Shown here: positions 54,234 through 64,000 of the stretch, in pieces
Numbering within the stretch: the first letter of the stretch is position 1
How the letters are laid out: each line of letters begins with the position of its first letter
Assembly (NCBI GenBank): GCA_009363875.1
Contig: CM018697.1
Coordinates: 48,377,484 to 48,441,483, forward strand
Source: Mikania micrantha
Lineage: Eukaryota; Streptophyta; Magnoliopsida; Asterales; Asteraceae
Direction of reading: 5' to 3'
Length of the DNA: 64,000 nt
The notes under the pieces: model-generated
Told to the model about the DNA's origin: nothing
Database searches by the model: none
The model's input: the letters and a program-made list of their open reading frames with translations, nothing else
Program-made: the position numbers and the translations under genes

Positions 54234-57200
54234 ATGGCTCCAAAAAGAGGTTGACCAGCTAAGAAAGCTGCTCAGAACATTACAAACCCTGAACAAAATC
54301 AAGTCCCACCTGTGAATGTTGAATCAAATCCGGATCCGCATGTTAATCCGGAAGCGAACGTGGTTCCACCTAGGAACTTGGAAACGAATACTACTCCACC
54401 AGTGAACCCTGGAGCAGGCATAGTTCCACCTACTGGTACAAGCGGATCTGAAACAAATGAAGCTATGATAGCTCGTATTGTGCGTGAACAACTATCTGCT
54501 TGTGGTGTTCTGACACAACACCAACCACATATCACCGCAGGTTCTGGTGGGGAACACGATCATGTTGAGCATAATGCTACCGGTGGTCACGTTGAAACTC
54601 ATACCACTACCGGTACAACTACCATTATTCCTGATCCACCCCGACAGGGATGTACTTACAAGTATTTTGCTTCCTGTAACCCTCCGACTTTTACTGGCAA
54701 GGAAGGAGCGGCTGGTCTGTTAAGGTGGATTGAGGAGATGGAAACTAAGCTTAAAATCAGTCAGTGTTTGGAGGAGCATAAGGTGTCTTATGCTGCCTGT
54801 TCTTTGAAAGACTCTGCTTTGACCTGGTGGAATACCCAGGCCAAGACTTTGGGTTCAGCCACAGTCAACTCAATGGGCTGGAATGATTTCAAAACTCTGA
54901 TTAGATCATAGTACTGTCCCATTACTGAAATTCAAAAACTCCAGGAGGAATTCTGGAATCACTCGATGATCGGTGCTGACTGTCTTGCTTAAACCGATCG
55001 TTTTCATGAACTCACTTGTTTACTTCCCGATATGTTTCCTACGGAATCAGCTTTAATCGAGAAGTACATTAAAGGTTTGATTCCCCAGATCCGGGGAATG
55101 GTGACTGCTGCTGAACCTACAACCCTGAAACATACGATTCTTTTGACCACGGCGGTAAGCAGTGGTACTCTGTCTTTGAAACCTCAGACGGCTCATAGTC
55201 GTAGTGATGCCGGTACCTCGAATGTGTCAAAAGGTACCAAACGGAAGTGGTTTGGCAAAACCAAGGCAAAGGCTCCGGCTGAGATCACCCAGAGCAAGCC
55301 AACTGTGAAAAACTATGGTGCAAATGTTCCTGAGAGGAAAACTTATACTGGGCAGGCGCCCAAATGCAATAAGTGTCCACTCCATCACACGGGACCATGT
55401 CCTGTTTGTCTGAACTGTAACCGAGTTGGACATTATGCTAAATATTGCAACTTTCCTGCTCAGACACCAAACCAAGCACCACGACAAACCACTCAAACCA
55501 ACCGGTCATGTTACAAATGTGGAAGCCCTGATCATCTCATACGAAACTGTCCGAACAATAACACCAATCCGGGAACTGAAGCTAGGGGGAGAGCTTTTCA
55601 GATTGGTGCGACCGAGGCGAGACATGATGCAAATATTGTTACTGGTACGTTTCTTCTTAATAATCTATACGCATCAGTTTTGTTTGACACAGGAGCAGAT
55701 AAGAGCTTTATCTCTCCTGAATTTGCATCATTAATTTCATTGCCTACAGTAGATCTAGAAACTCCTTATGTTATCGAACTTGCTAACGGCAAGTTGATCA
55801 AAACAAACAATGTTATTCAAGGATGTTCCTTGAATTTGAATGATCATCTTTTCGATATTGATTTACTTCCTATTGAGCTTGGGAGTTTTGATGTCGTTGT
55901 TGGTATGGACTGGCTTTCTAATAACCAAGCGGAAGTTGTCTGTCAAAACAAGGTGATCCGTATTCCATTACCTAACGGTAATACACTGATAGTTCAAGGA
56001 GAACGAGCTGGTAGAAAACTCGGTATCATATCTTGTATGCGAGCTCAGAAGTTCTTAAGGAAAGGCTGTTATGCTTTCCTAGCACATGTGACTGAGCACA
56101 ATTATTCACCCAAACAAATCACAGATATCCCAGTAGTCAAGGATTTTCCTGAAGTTTTTCCTGAGGACATATCAGGATTACCCCCAGTAAGACAAGTTGA
56201 ATTTCGAATCGACTTGATTCCAGGTGCAGCACCTGTTGCTAAAGCCCCGTATCGGCTTGCACCATCCGAAATGCAAGAACTTTCAGGTCAATTGCAAGAA
56301 CTGTTAGACAAAGGTTTTATCAGACCTAGTTTCTCACCCTGGGGAGCACCTATTCTTTTTGTGAAAAAGAAGGATGGTTCATTCAGGATGTGTATTGACT
56401 ACAGGGAACTCAATAAACTGACAATCAAGAACCGTTATCCACTACCTCGTATCGATGATCTGTTTGATCAACTACAAGGTGCTACTTATTTTTCAAAAAT
56501 CGATTTAAGATCTGGATATCATCAGTTACGTATTCATGATGATGACATTCCTAAAACTGCTTTCAGAACTCGATACGGACATTACGAATTTCTAGTAATG
56601 CCGTTTGGTTTAACAAATGCACCAGCAGTTTTCATGGATCTGATGAATCGAGTATGTAGACCTTATCTGGATAAATTTGTGATTGTGTTTATTGATGATA
56701 TTCTTATTTATTCTCGAAATCAACAAGAACATGCTCAACACTTGAAATTAATTCTAGAACTTTTGGCACGTGAAAAATTATATGCCAAGTTCTCCAAGTG
56801 TGAGTTCTGGTTACGAGAAGTTCAATTTCTTGGTCATGTAGTAAATCAAAACGGTATTCAAGTGGATCCCAGTAAGATTCAGGCGGTGAAACAATGGGAG
56901 ACACCACGGACCCCGACTGAAATACGCCAATTTTTGGGGTTGGCAGGTTATTATCGCCGGTTTATCAAGAACTTTTCAAAGATAGCCTTGCCACTGACTA
57001 CATTGACACAGAAAAATCAACCGTTTATATGGAGTTCTCAACAGGAGGAGGCGTTCCAACTGTTGAAACATAAACTCTGTAATGCACCTATCTTGGCACT
57101 ACCGGAAGGTACTGATAACTTCACAGTGTATTGTGATGCTTCACGTCAAGGTCTTGGGTGTGTTCTAATGCAGAAAGATAAGGTAATTGCTTATGCTTCT

Positions 57201-58718
57201 CGACAACTGAAAGTACATGAGAAGAATTATACCACACATGATCTAGAACTTGGTGCAGTAGTGTTTGCACTCAAGATTTGGAGACATTATCTATACGGAA
57301 CTAGGTGTATTATATACACTGATCACAAAAGCCTCCAACACATTCTAGATCAGAAAATGTTGAACATGCGACAGAGGCGATGGGTTGAACTGTTGAACGA
57401 TTACGACTGTGAGATTCGTTATCACCCAGGCAAAGCAAATGTTGTAGCTGATGCTTTAAGTCGCAAGGAACGAGTCAAGCCTTTACGTGTGAAAGCGTTA
57501 GGTATGACTATTCAAACCAGTCTAATTCCTCAAATCAAAGACGCTCAGCAACAAGCTTTACAAGCAACGAACTATTCTGCTGAAGGACTGAGAGGATTAG
57601 ATAAGAAACTTGATACCAAAGACGATGGACTGTTGTATTTCAAAGACCGAATGTGGGTTCCCCTATTCGGTAACTCTCGAACTATTATCTTGGATGAGGC
57701 GCATAAATCCAGGTATTCTATTCATCCAGGTGTTGATAAAATGTATAAAGATCTTAAAGACTTTTACTGGTGGCCTGGAATGAAGAAACACATAGCTGAA
57801 TACATGGATCGATGTTTAACATGTCTCAAAGTTAAGGCTGAACATCAACGACCTTCTGGGTTATTGCAACAACCTGAGATTCCCATGTGGAAATGGGATC
57901 AGATCTCTATGGATTTCATTACTAAATTAACCAGAACATCACGTAATCATGACTTTATATGGGTTATCGTTGATCGCCTTACGAAATCTGCGCATTTCTT
58001 ACCCATCCGAGAAGATTATTCTATGAATCGACTCGCTAAACTCTATGTTATTGAAATTGTATCTCGACATGGAGTACCGATCTCTATCATTTCTGACAGA
58101 GATAGTCGATTTATGTCACGATTTTGGCAAACTCTTCAGAATGCTCTTGGCACGCAAATCAATATGAGCACAGCTTATCATCCACAAACTGACGGGCAGA
58201 CTGAACGAACAAATCAAACTCTTGAAGACATGGTCGGAAGCTGTGTGATTGATTTTGGAGGTAGGTGGGATATTCATCTTCCACTTGTTGAATTTTCATA
58301 CAATAACAGCTACCATACCAGTATTCAATGCGCTCCATTCGAAGCACTTTATGGATGGAAGTGTAGATCACCTATCTGTTGGTCAGAGGTAGGTGAAAGT
58401 CATATCATCGGCCCAGAATTCATTCAGGAAACAATTGATAAGATCGCACTCATTCAAGAACGAATCAAAGCTGCTCGCGATCGTCAAAAGAGTTATGCTG
58501 ATAATCGCCGTAGACCACTCGAATTTCAAGTAGGTGATCGGGTAATGTTGAAAGTGTCACCTTGGAAAGGCATTTTCAGATTCGGGAAGCGAGGTAAACT
58601 TTCACCAAGATTTGTAGGGCCATTTAAAATTCTTGAACGAATTGGACCAGTAGCCTACAGACTTGAATTACCTTTGAACTCAGTAACATTCACGATGTCT
58701 TTCATGTATCTAATCTGA
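54234..58718 (+). pseudogene. gag-pol of N, unit 1
   Basis: Single Gag-Pol frame from ATG 54234 (MAPK). It is interrupted by TGA 54252-54254, TAG 54909-54911 and TAA 54990-54992, all in gag, and by a one-base loss near 58676. From 55032 to 58718 the frame is fully open for 1228 codons. Positions in that part: knuckles CLNCNRVGHYAKYC and CYKCGSPDHLIRNC (about 126-180), protease Asp 219 (FDTGAD), RT FIDD at about 553-556, RNase H Asp 702, integrase HHCC about 890-940, catalytic Asp 961, Asp 1022, Glu 1058. All catalytic residues are present. Unit 2 lacks the first two stops but shares the TAA. Confidence 0.92.
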
Positions 58719-58948
58719 AGAAATGTTTAACTGATGAATCATTGATCGTACCTCTCGAAGAGATTCATATTGACGAAAAACTTCAGTTCAGTGAAGAACT
58801 AGTAGAGGTAATGGATCGGGAAATGAAAGTGTTAAAACGTAGCCGCATACCAATTGTTAAAGTGCGGTGGAACTCGCAACGTGGACCCGAATATACGTGG
58901 GAACGTGAAGATCAAATGAAAGCAAAGTACCCACATCTATTCTCATAA
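58719..58948 (+). pseudogene. Chromodomain end of N, unit 1
   Basis: After the frameshift near 58676 the chromodomain is open in another frame (58742-58948): EEIHIDEKLQFSEE, IPIVKVRWNSQRGPEYTWERED and a YPHLF end. Apart from the missing base the domain looks complete. Confidence 0.9.
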
Positions 58949-58975
58949 ACGATTGTCTTAATGTAAGTCTTCACT

Positions 58976-59011
58976 AAATTTCGGGACGAAATTTCTCTAA
59001 CAGGAGGAGAC
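58976..59011 (+). promoter_or_regulatory. Palindrome and polypurine tract of N
   Basis: AAATTTCG-GGA-CGAAATTT (58976-58994), then CTCTAACAGGAGGAGAC up to LTR2. Confidence 0.9.
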
Positions 59012-61020
59012 TGTGACAGTTGCGTACGAAAAATTCGGCATAAATGACGTGAGCACATTGGTCGTGCTTGAAATCCACGAGGATTTAGCAACTTTGGTTA
59101 TTGGAGATTGATAGTATGTGAAAAATGATGAACGTGGGCGAAAACCACGCGCAAAATGGTGACGCAGATGACGTGGGGCGGTACACCCCACCCCAGCCCT
59201 CCAGTTGGGGCGATGCGCCCCAGACCTTATGTCGGCAAAAATGTTTTAAAAGGATCAGAACTCGTGGAAAGCCTCAAAAACCGCATTTTCTCGATCTAGC
59301 TCGGCCTCCAGGCGAAATTTTAGCTTCCTAACACCTTCAATCTTCATTACAAAGGCTTTTGAACATCCAGATCATCCCAGGGATCATATATACAAGTCCT
59401 GATCGCTGTTTTAACCACAGAATTTCGTCAGAACAGGTAACGGTTCGTTTTAACTTTCTAGTTTGATTTTGATTGATTAGATCTTGATTTTGAACGTAAT
59501 GAGATAGTTAGTATTGTTGATTATTGCCTAGATGATGGCTAGGATTGATTATAAATGAAGAACACGAAGTTCTAACGGTTAAATCCTTGTTTTGATCCGT
59601 TGTAATGCCCGATTTTCATGAAATCATACCCATGATTATAATGGTTTAAACCATTTGATTATGACAATGTAGGTGATTAGTTTGATTAATCTTTGAAATG
59701 CAAAGGTTAAATCTAAGTGTTTCAAACTAATCACAATCATTAACATACTCATTGGAATGATTATCTGATGTTTGTGATAACAGTCAGATTAGTATGTTAA
59801 ATCTGGTTATTTCACCTATTCTGATGCTACATTGTGATATTTCATGATATTTGGGTAATCAATAAGAATGATTAATCACTCCTAAGCAATTAAATCATCT
59901 AGAAACTGTTTTAGCATTATAATCAACAACATTAACTATTTGGTTAATCTGAGATCATTCTGATTAATCCAGTGTGTCATCAACTTTGTGTTAGGAATCT
60001 AATGCAATGTAGGTTCCTACATTATCATACATTGTATGATATGACATTAAATTAATTAATTATATAATTAATATCGAGTTGATGATTTACTAAGCAATGT
60101 CTTTGACATTGAACGTTCAGAAGGATCTAATCAGTAAACTAGAACATAAATAACTTATTAAAGATAACTAAATGCAGAATCATCTCTGTACTATCAGTTT
60201 AGTGATACTCTGCTATCCTTATATCATCAGGTGAGTTTCGTACAACCCCTTTTATTTTTAATCTTTTATAAACATCGGGGAAACTCTGCAAACTGTTGTC
60301 TGAACATATGATATGCATCAATGATATATGTGTGATTTCATGTGATATTGTGGGATTTCATGGGATTTTTCCTGTAGACTGAACTCTATCATGGAACTGA
60401 AAGTCCTCATTTTTGAACTGTATCTAGTGAACCCATGTGTGGCCGAGCAGAAAACATTGATAGTACTATTGGTTGACACCCCATTCGCTGGGAGGATTGC
60501 ATCTCCCCTTGTGTGAATGTTTGTTATCTGTTTCCTGAACTTCTTAATGGTGCGATAGACATTAAGATAATGAGGCACTAAGATATGTACCGACGGGTAA
60601 TATCTTGAGACAGACTAGACGTCCGAAAGGAACTAGATACAGGTCCCATGGTTATCCGGAACTGAACTTTTGAAAACATGCTTATCATATCATATTGTTT
60701 TAAATTGAACTGTCGATCTCACCAGCTTTGTGCTGACGTTTCAAACTTCAAACTTTTTGCAGGTAAACAGTAATAGCCGGTGAGGATGCACTTTTGGGAT
60801 ATTTGCACTTGTATAATTAATATTGTAATTAAATAAATATAGCTGTAATGTAATTGTGATTGCGACATCCTTGTAATGAGTTACTTTAAGTTAATCTGTG
60901 TGCTTATGATATCGGTTCAAGTAAGTCACCCCTCACCTCGGAGACATCACCACTATGCTTCCGCAACCGGTTCAGTGACGTCAGGCTAGACACGAGGTGA
61001 CGAGGGGTGGGGGTGTGTCA
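59012..61020 (+). repeat. LTR2 of N (shared middle LTR)
   Basis: 2009 bases. Relative to LTR1 it lacks about 48 bases after 59149, between two GCAAAA copies. The first hairpin has one arm change (near 59185), and the second, TGGGGCG-ATG-CGCCCCA (59206-59222), is intact. Followed directly by a primer site, as for a 5' LTR, and preceded by a polypurine tract, as for a 3' LTR. Confidence 0.95.
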
Positions 61021-61372
61021 GGGTGGTATCAGAGCCACAGGTTATAGAATTTAGGTGGACTTAGAGACCTAGACTATAACCATAGGCTTGAATAGTGACA
61101 CAGAGAGCACCGACACATTATTAGCGAACAAAACTTGTTTTGAATTAAGTTAGGATAATCACGTGGTACGGATCTCAGTTATGAGTGGCCAGCATAACTG
61201 AAACCCACAACACGTGTGCATTCTAGTTTGATTTAATTCAAGCAAAACACTAACAACAGTAATGACGAATAGTTGCGTTAAGATAGGAGGACGTCTCATA
61301 TCATGTTTATGTTGAATATTTTATTCAATATTTATTTAATGCTACTGATATGAGAATTCTGTTTATACAGCG

Positions 61373-62161
61373 ATGGCAGACCAAGGAGAGAGATATATAT
61401 ATCAGAGGTTTCCATATGTCATTCTGGATGATACTCCCAGTTCCAGTTCCGGATCTGACTCAGATCCTTCGGAGGCTGTGTCATTAGCATCACATGCATC
61501 TGCAGTGCCTCCCATACCACCACTACCTGAGCCAGTACCGGTGACGCCACCACCACCAGCACTTCCTATTATACCTAGTCCTCCTCACTCACCTCTGGCT
61601 GAACCAGTTGCTGATCAGAGACAGAGTATTACACCTCCTAGAGTACCCGCTTGGGACGGGTTGCGGCGTATGCGGGGTCAAGCCCGCAAAACTACAGGAT
61701 TGCCTCCGAGACGACAGATGGCTCCCCGAGATGAGCCACCGACTATACATGAGGTGGGAGAATCCTCCCACCAAGGTGAGTTGAGGGCACAGGTACAGCA
61801 GATTTCTCAGGATTTACAGGCTTTGAGACAGGATGTATCTCAGCACCATACTCTTCTGGAGGATACCCGCACCACTGTTCTAGAGATTCTCACTTCTCAT
61901 CTGACCCTTATGGAGCAGGTGAATGTCTTAGGTGCTAATACTCAGGCTTGGAGAGCGACGATGGAGGAGCGACTTCGGAGGACCTGGCGACAGGCGTTGG
62001 TAGTTACTTTTTGGCAGGAGGTAGCGTTGTGGAGTGAGGGATGGGTGTATTTGAGGCAGTTAGTGAGCACCATGAGTTTGGAGGCTCGGTTGATGATGAT
62101 AGTTATAGTGATTGTTGCTATAGCTATAGTGATTTCCTGCTTACCGTTCTTTATACGGTAA
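61373..62161 (+). CDS. ORF0 of N, unit 2 (full length, with membrane segment)
   Basis: 262 residues, the longest ORF0 here. The N-terminal 205 residues match unit 1. Added part: RQALVVTFWQEVALW, then a strongly hydrophobic stretch at about 238-261 (LMMIVIVIVAIAIVISCLPFF) ending one residue before the stop, as in a tail-anchored membrane protein. No N-terminal signal peptide. Likely architecture: disordered acidic/Pro-rich head, coiled coil, membrane tail. Function is unknown; it could place Gag or RNA on a membrane or be an env-like relic, but its place upstream of gag is unusual. The hydrophobic part is built from a low-complexity GATGATGATAGTTATAG-like repeat, so it could be fortuitous. Confidence 0.68.
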   Translation: MADQGERYIYQRFPYVILDDTPSSSSGSDSDPSEAVSLASHASAVPPIPPLPEPVPVTPPPPALPIIPSPPHSPLAEPVADQRQSITPPRVPAWDGLRRMRGQARKTTGLPPRRQMAPRDEPPTIHEVGESSHQGELRAQVQQISQDLQALRQDVSQHHTLLEDTRTTVLEILTSHLTLMEQVNVLGANTQAWRATMEERLRRTWRQALVVTFWQEVALWSEGWVYLRQLVSTMSLEARLMMIVIVIVAIAIVISCLPFFIR

Positions 62162-62853
62162 ACGATGAGGGATGTTTATTTTGGTTGTTATTGTATAGTC
62201 GGATAGGTTGTGAGTATGTGATGCATAGGGAAATTTTGTTTGTAAAATAGATTCCCGATAGTTAGTATGGATGAATCGGTTCTGATAGTTCTTGTATTAT
62301 AACCTTGTGATGTATGAAATTATGGTACTGTAATAATATGGGTGTTTTGTATATCTGTCTGTATAATGAGCTATGTGTGTGAACTATAATTAATTTTTCT
62401 GTGTGAGAACATAACCGTATGCGAACGAATTAATATGAGAACATGTCTGTAACTAAAGTACAGTACGAGAGCCATACTGTACGAGAACATATCTATGGTC
62501 TGTATGAGAACTTAATGTATGAACTGAGAACATATTAGAGAACTTGTGTGAGAACATGTCCTAGTTATGTATGAACATATTTCTAAAAACATGTGTTGCA
62601 ATGCAAAGAGCTGGGTAAGACTCTAACATGTTTTTGAAATAACAGGACTAAGTATAACTACGAACAATTGTGTGATCTGTGTGTAATACAAACATGTCTG
62701 GAATGAATTCATGTAGTTATACTATATTCTTTATAATCACATTTCAATATAAATTTTTAGTGCAACTGAATATGATTGAATTTATGTGATAGAATGGGTT
62801 ATATCTTTAATGTTCTTAAACTGACCTGAATTTCTCTGCTTATGAGCAGATTA

Positions 62854-64000
62854 ATGGCTCCTAAAAGAGGTCGACCAGCTAAGAAAGCTGCTCAGAACAT
62901 TACAAACCCTGAACAAAATCAAGTCCCACCTGTGAATGTTGAATCAAATCCGGATCCGCATGTTAATCCGGAAGCGAACGTGGTTCCACCTAGGAACTTG
63001 GAAACGAATACTACTCCACCAGTGAACCCTGGAGCAGGCATAGTTCCACCTGCTGGTACAAGCGGATCTGAAACAAATGAAGCTATGATAGCTCGTATTG
63101 TGCATGAACAACTATCTGCTTGTGGTGTTCTGACACAACACCAACCACATATCACCGCAGGTTCTGGTGGGGAACACGATCATGTTGAGCATAATGCTAC
63201 CGGTGGTCACGTTGAAACTCATACCACTACCGGTACAACTACCATTATTCCTGATCCACCCCGACAGGGATGTACTTACAAGTATTTTGCTTCCTGTAAC
63301 CCTCCGACTTTTACTGGCAAGGAAGGAGCGGCTGGTCTGTTAAGGTGGATTGAGGAGATGGAAACTAAGCTTAAAATCAGTCAGTGTTTGGAGGAGCATA
63401 AGGTGTCTTATGCTGCCTGTTCTTTGAAAGACTCTGCTTTGACCTGGTGGAATACCCAGGCCAAGACTTTGGGTTCAGCCACAGTCGACTCAATGGGCTG
63501 GAATGATTTCAAAACTCTGATTAGATCAGAGTACTGTCCCATTACTGAAATTCAAAAACTCCAGGAGGAATTCTGGAATCACTCGATGATCGGTGCTGAC
63601 TGTCTTGCTTAAACTGATCGTTTTCATGAACTCACTTGTTTACTTCCCGATATGTTTCCTACGGAAGCAGCTTTAATCGAGAAGTACATTAAAGGTTTGA
63701 TTCCCCAGATCCGGGGAATGGTGACTGCTGCTGAACCTACAACCCTGAAACATACGATTCTTTTGACCACGGCGGTAAGCAGTGGTACTCTGTCTTTGAA
63801 ACCTCAGAGGACTCATAGTCGTAGTGATGCCGGTACCTCGAATGTGTCAAAAGGTACCAAACGGAAGTGGTTTGGCAAAACCAAGGCAAAGGCTCCGGCT
63901 GAGATCACCCAGAGCAAGCCAACTGTGAAAAACTATGGTGCAAATGTTCCTGAGAGGAAAACTTATACTGGGCAGGCGCCCAAATGCAATAAGTGTCCAC
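62854..64000 (+). pseudogene. gag of N, unit 2 (runs off window)
   Basis: Frame MAPKRGRPAKKAAQ from 62854 (an in-frame ATG 12 bases upstream is absent in E). It lacks the TGA and TAG of unit 1 and is open for 252 codons to TAA at 63610-63612, the same position as in unit 1. After the TAA the frame is open again to the window edge, including the start of the first zinc motif (PKCNKCP). E has a sense codon here, so the stop is a lesion or a read-through site shared by both units. Confidence 0.88.

Larger units (their letters stand above)
50343..64000 (+). mobile_element. Element N: tandem Tekay array, LTR-internal-LTR-internal
   Basis: LTR1 50343-52400, internal 1 52401-59011, LTR2 59012-61020, internal 2 61021 to the window end. 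Each internal region has its own primer site, ORF0 and gag. The second starts directly after LTR2 with no target duplication or other sequence, so the two units share the middle LTR. By eye, LTR1/LTR2 and internal 1/internal 2 both differ by about 1%. Unit length is 8669 bases. The array is inserted in L (5 bases before it: tgttt). Unequal recombination is the simplest origin. Confidence 0.93.

Noticed and set aside
1..64000. CRISPR arrays, operons, riboswitches or bacterial systems
   Set aside because: The window is plant nuclear repeat DNA. Repeats are LTR-related or simple tandem repeats without regular spacers.

Overview
This window is repetitive DNA from a large plant nuclear genome. It consists almost wholly of LTR retrotransposons, most of them Ty3/Gypsy chromoviruses of the Tekay (Del) type. 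Evidence for Tekay is the domain order Gag with CCHC knuckles, protease, RT with FIDD, RNase H, HHCC/DDE integrase and a C-terminal chromodomain, plus LTRs of 2-3 kb, initiator tRNA-Met primer sites and 5-bp target duplications. A eudicot is likely and Asteraceae possible, but only from general resemblance of the proteins. No intact single-copy host gene could be recognised. Element letters (A unused; B to N) are mine.

Layout. 1-3877: element D, a minus-strand, internally deleted Gag-only retrotransposon whose 3' LTR lies just left of the window. 3878-5162: unidentified AT-rich sequence. 5163-37690: pieces of an old minus-strand LTR (J), split first by element E and then by solo LTR F. E (5706-33937, TSD caatg) is a plus-strand Tekay element. 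Into its chromodomain codons jumped C (13341-31628, TSD acgta), a Gag-only element related to D. Into the gag of C jumped B (15762-28007, TSD gacgt), a minus-strand Tekay element with 3.03-kb LTRs. This is a three-deep nest in which every boundary and target duplication can be read. F (34178-36789, TSD ataag) is a solo LTR. 37691-40237 is the 3' part of minus-strand element G, cut by an LTR fragment (K). H (41053-43186, TSD cgaac) is a solo LTR sitting inside another long LTR (I, ending at 46223). I in turn interrupts an unidentified acidic coiled-coil ORF (46224-47517, minus). 48898-50342 is the 3' pol part of minus-strand Tekay element L. It is interrupted by N (50343 to the window end), a tandem LTR-internal-LTR-internal array that runs off the right edge.

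How the parts work. E and N carry, between the primer site and gag, an extra ORF (called ORF0 here): a Ser/Asp-rich and Pro-rich head, a coiled coil and, in the longest copy, a C-terminal membrane segment. B has a different ORF0-like coiled-coil gene in the same place. The LTRs of E, N, F, B and I share a splice-donor-like site, a small hairpin and an acceptor-like site in the same order. A second acceptor-like site lies in a strongly conserved leader block between ORF0 and gag, so alternative splicing could choose between ORF0 and Gag. C and D encode Gag only, and B is recent but has several pol lesions, so both C and B were probably mobilised in trans.

The most unusual signals are arrays of short hairpins in the LTRs whose arms change together while the loop core stays GTA, a covarying palindrome next to the polypurine tract, the extra ORF0, the tandem N array with a shared gag stop codon, and a mosaic pattern of similarity between E and N. 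All identity counts are by eye.
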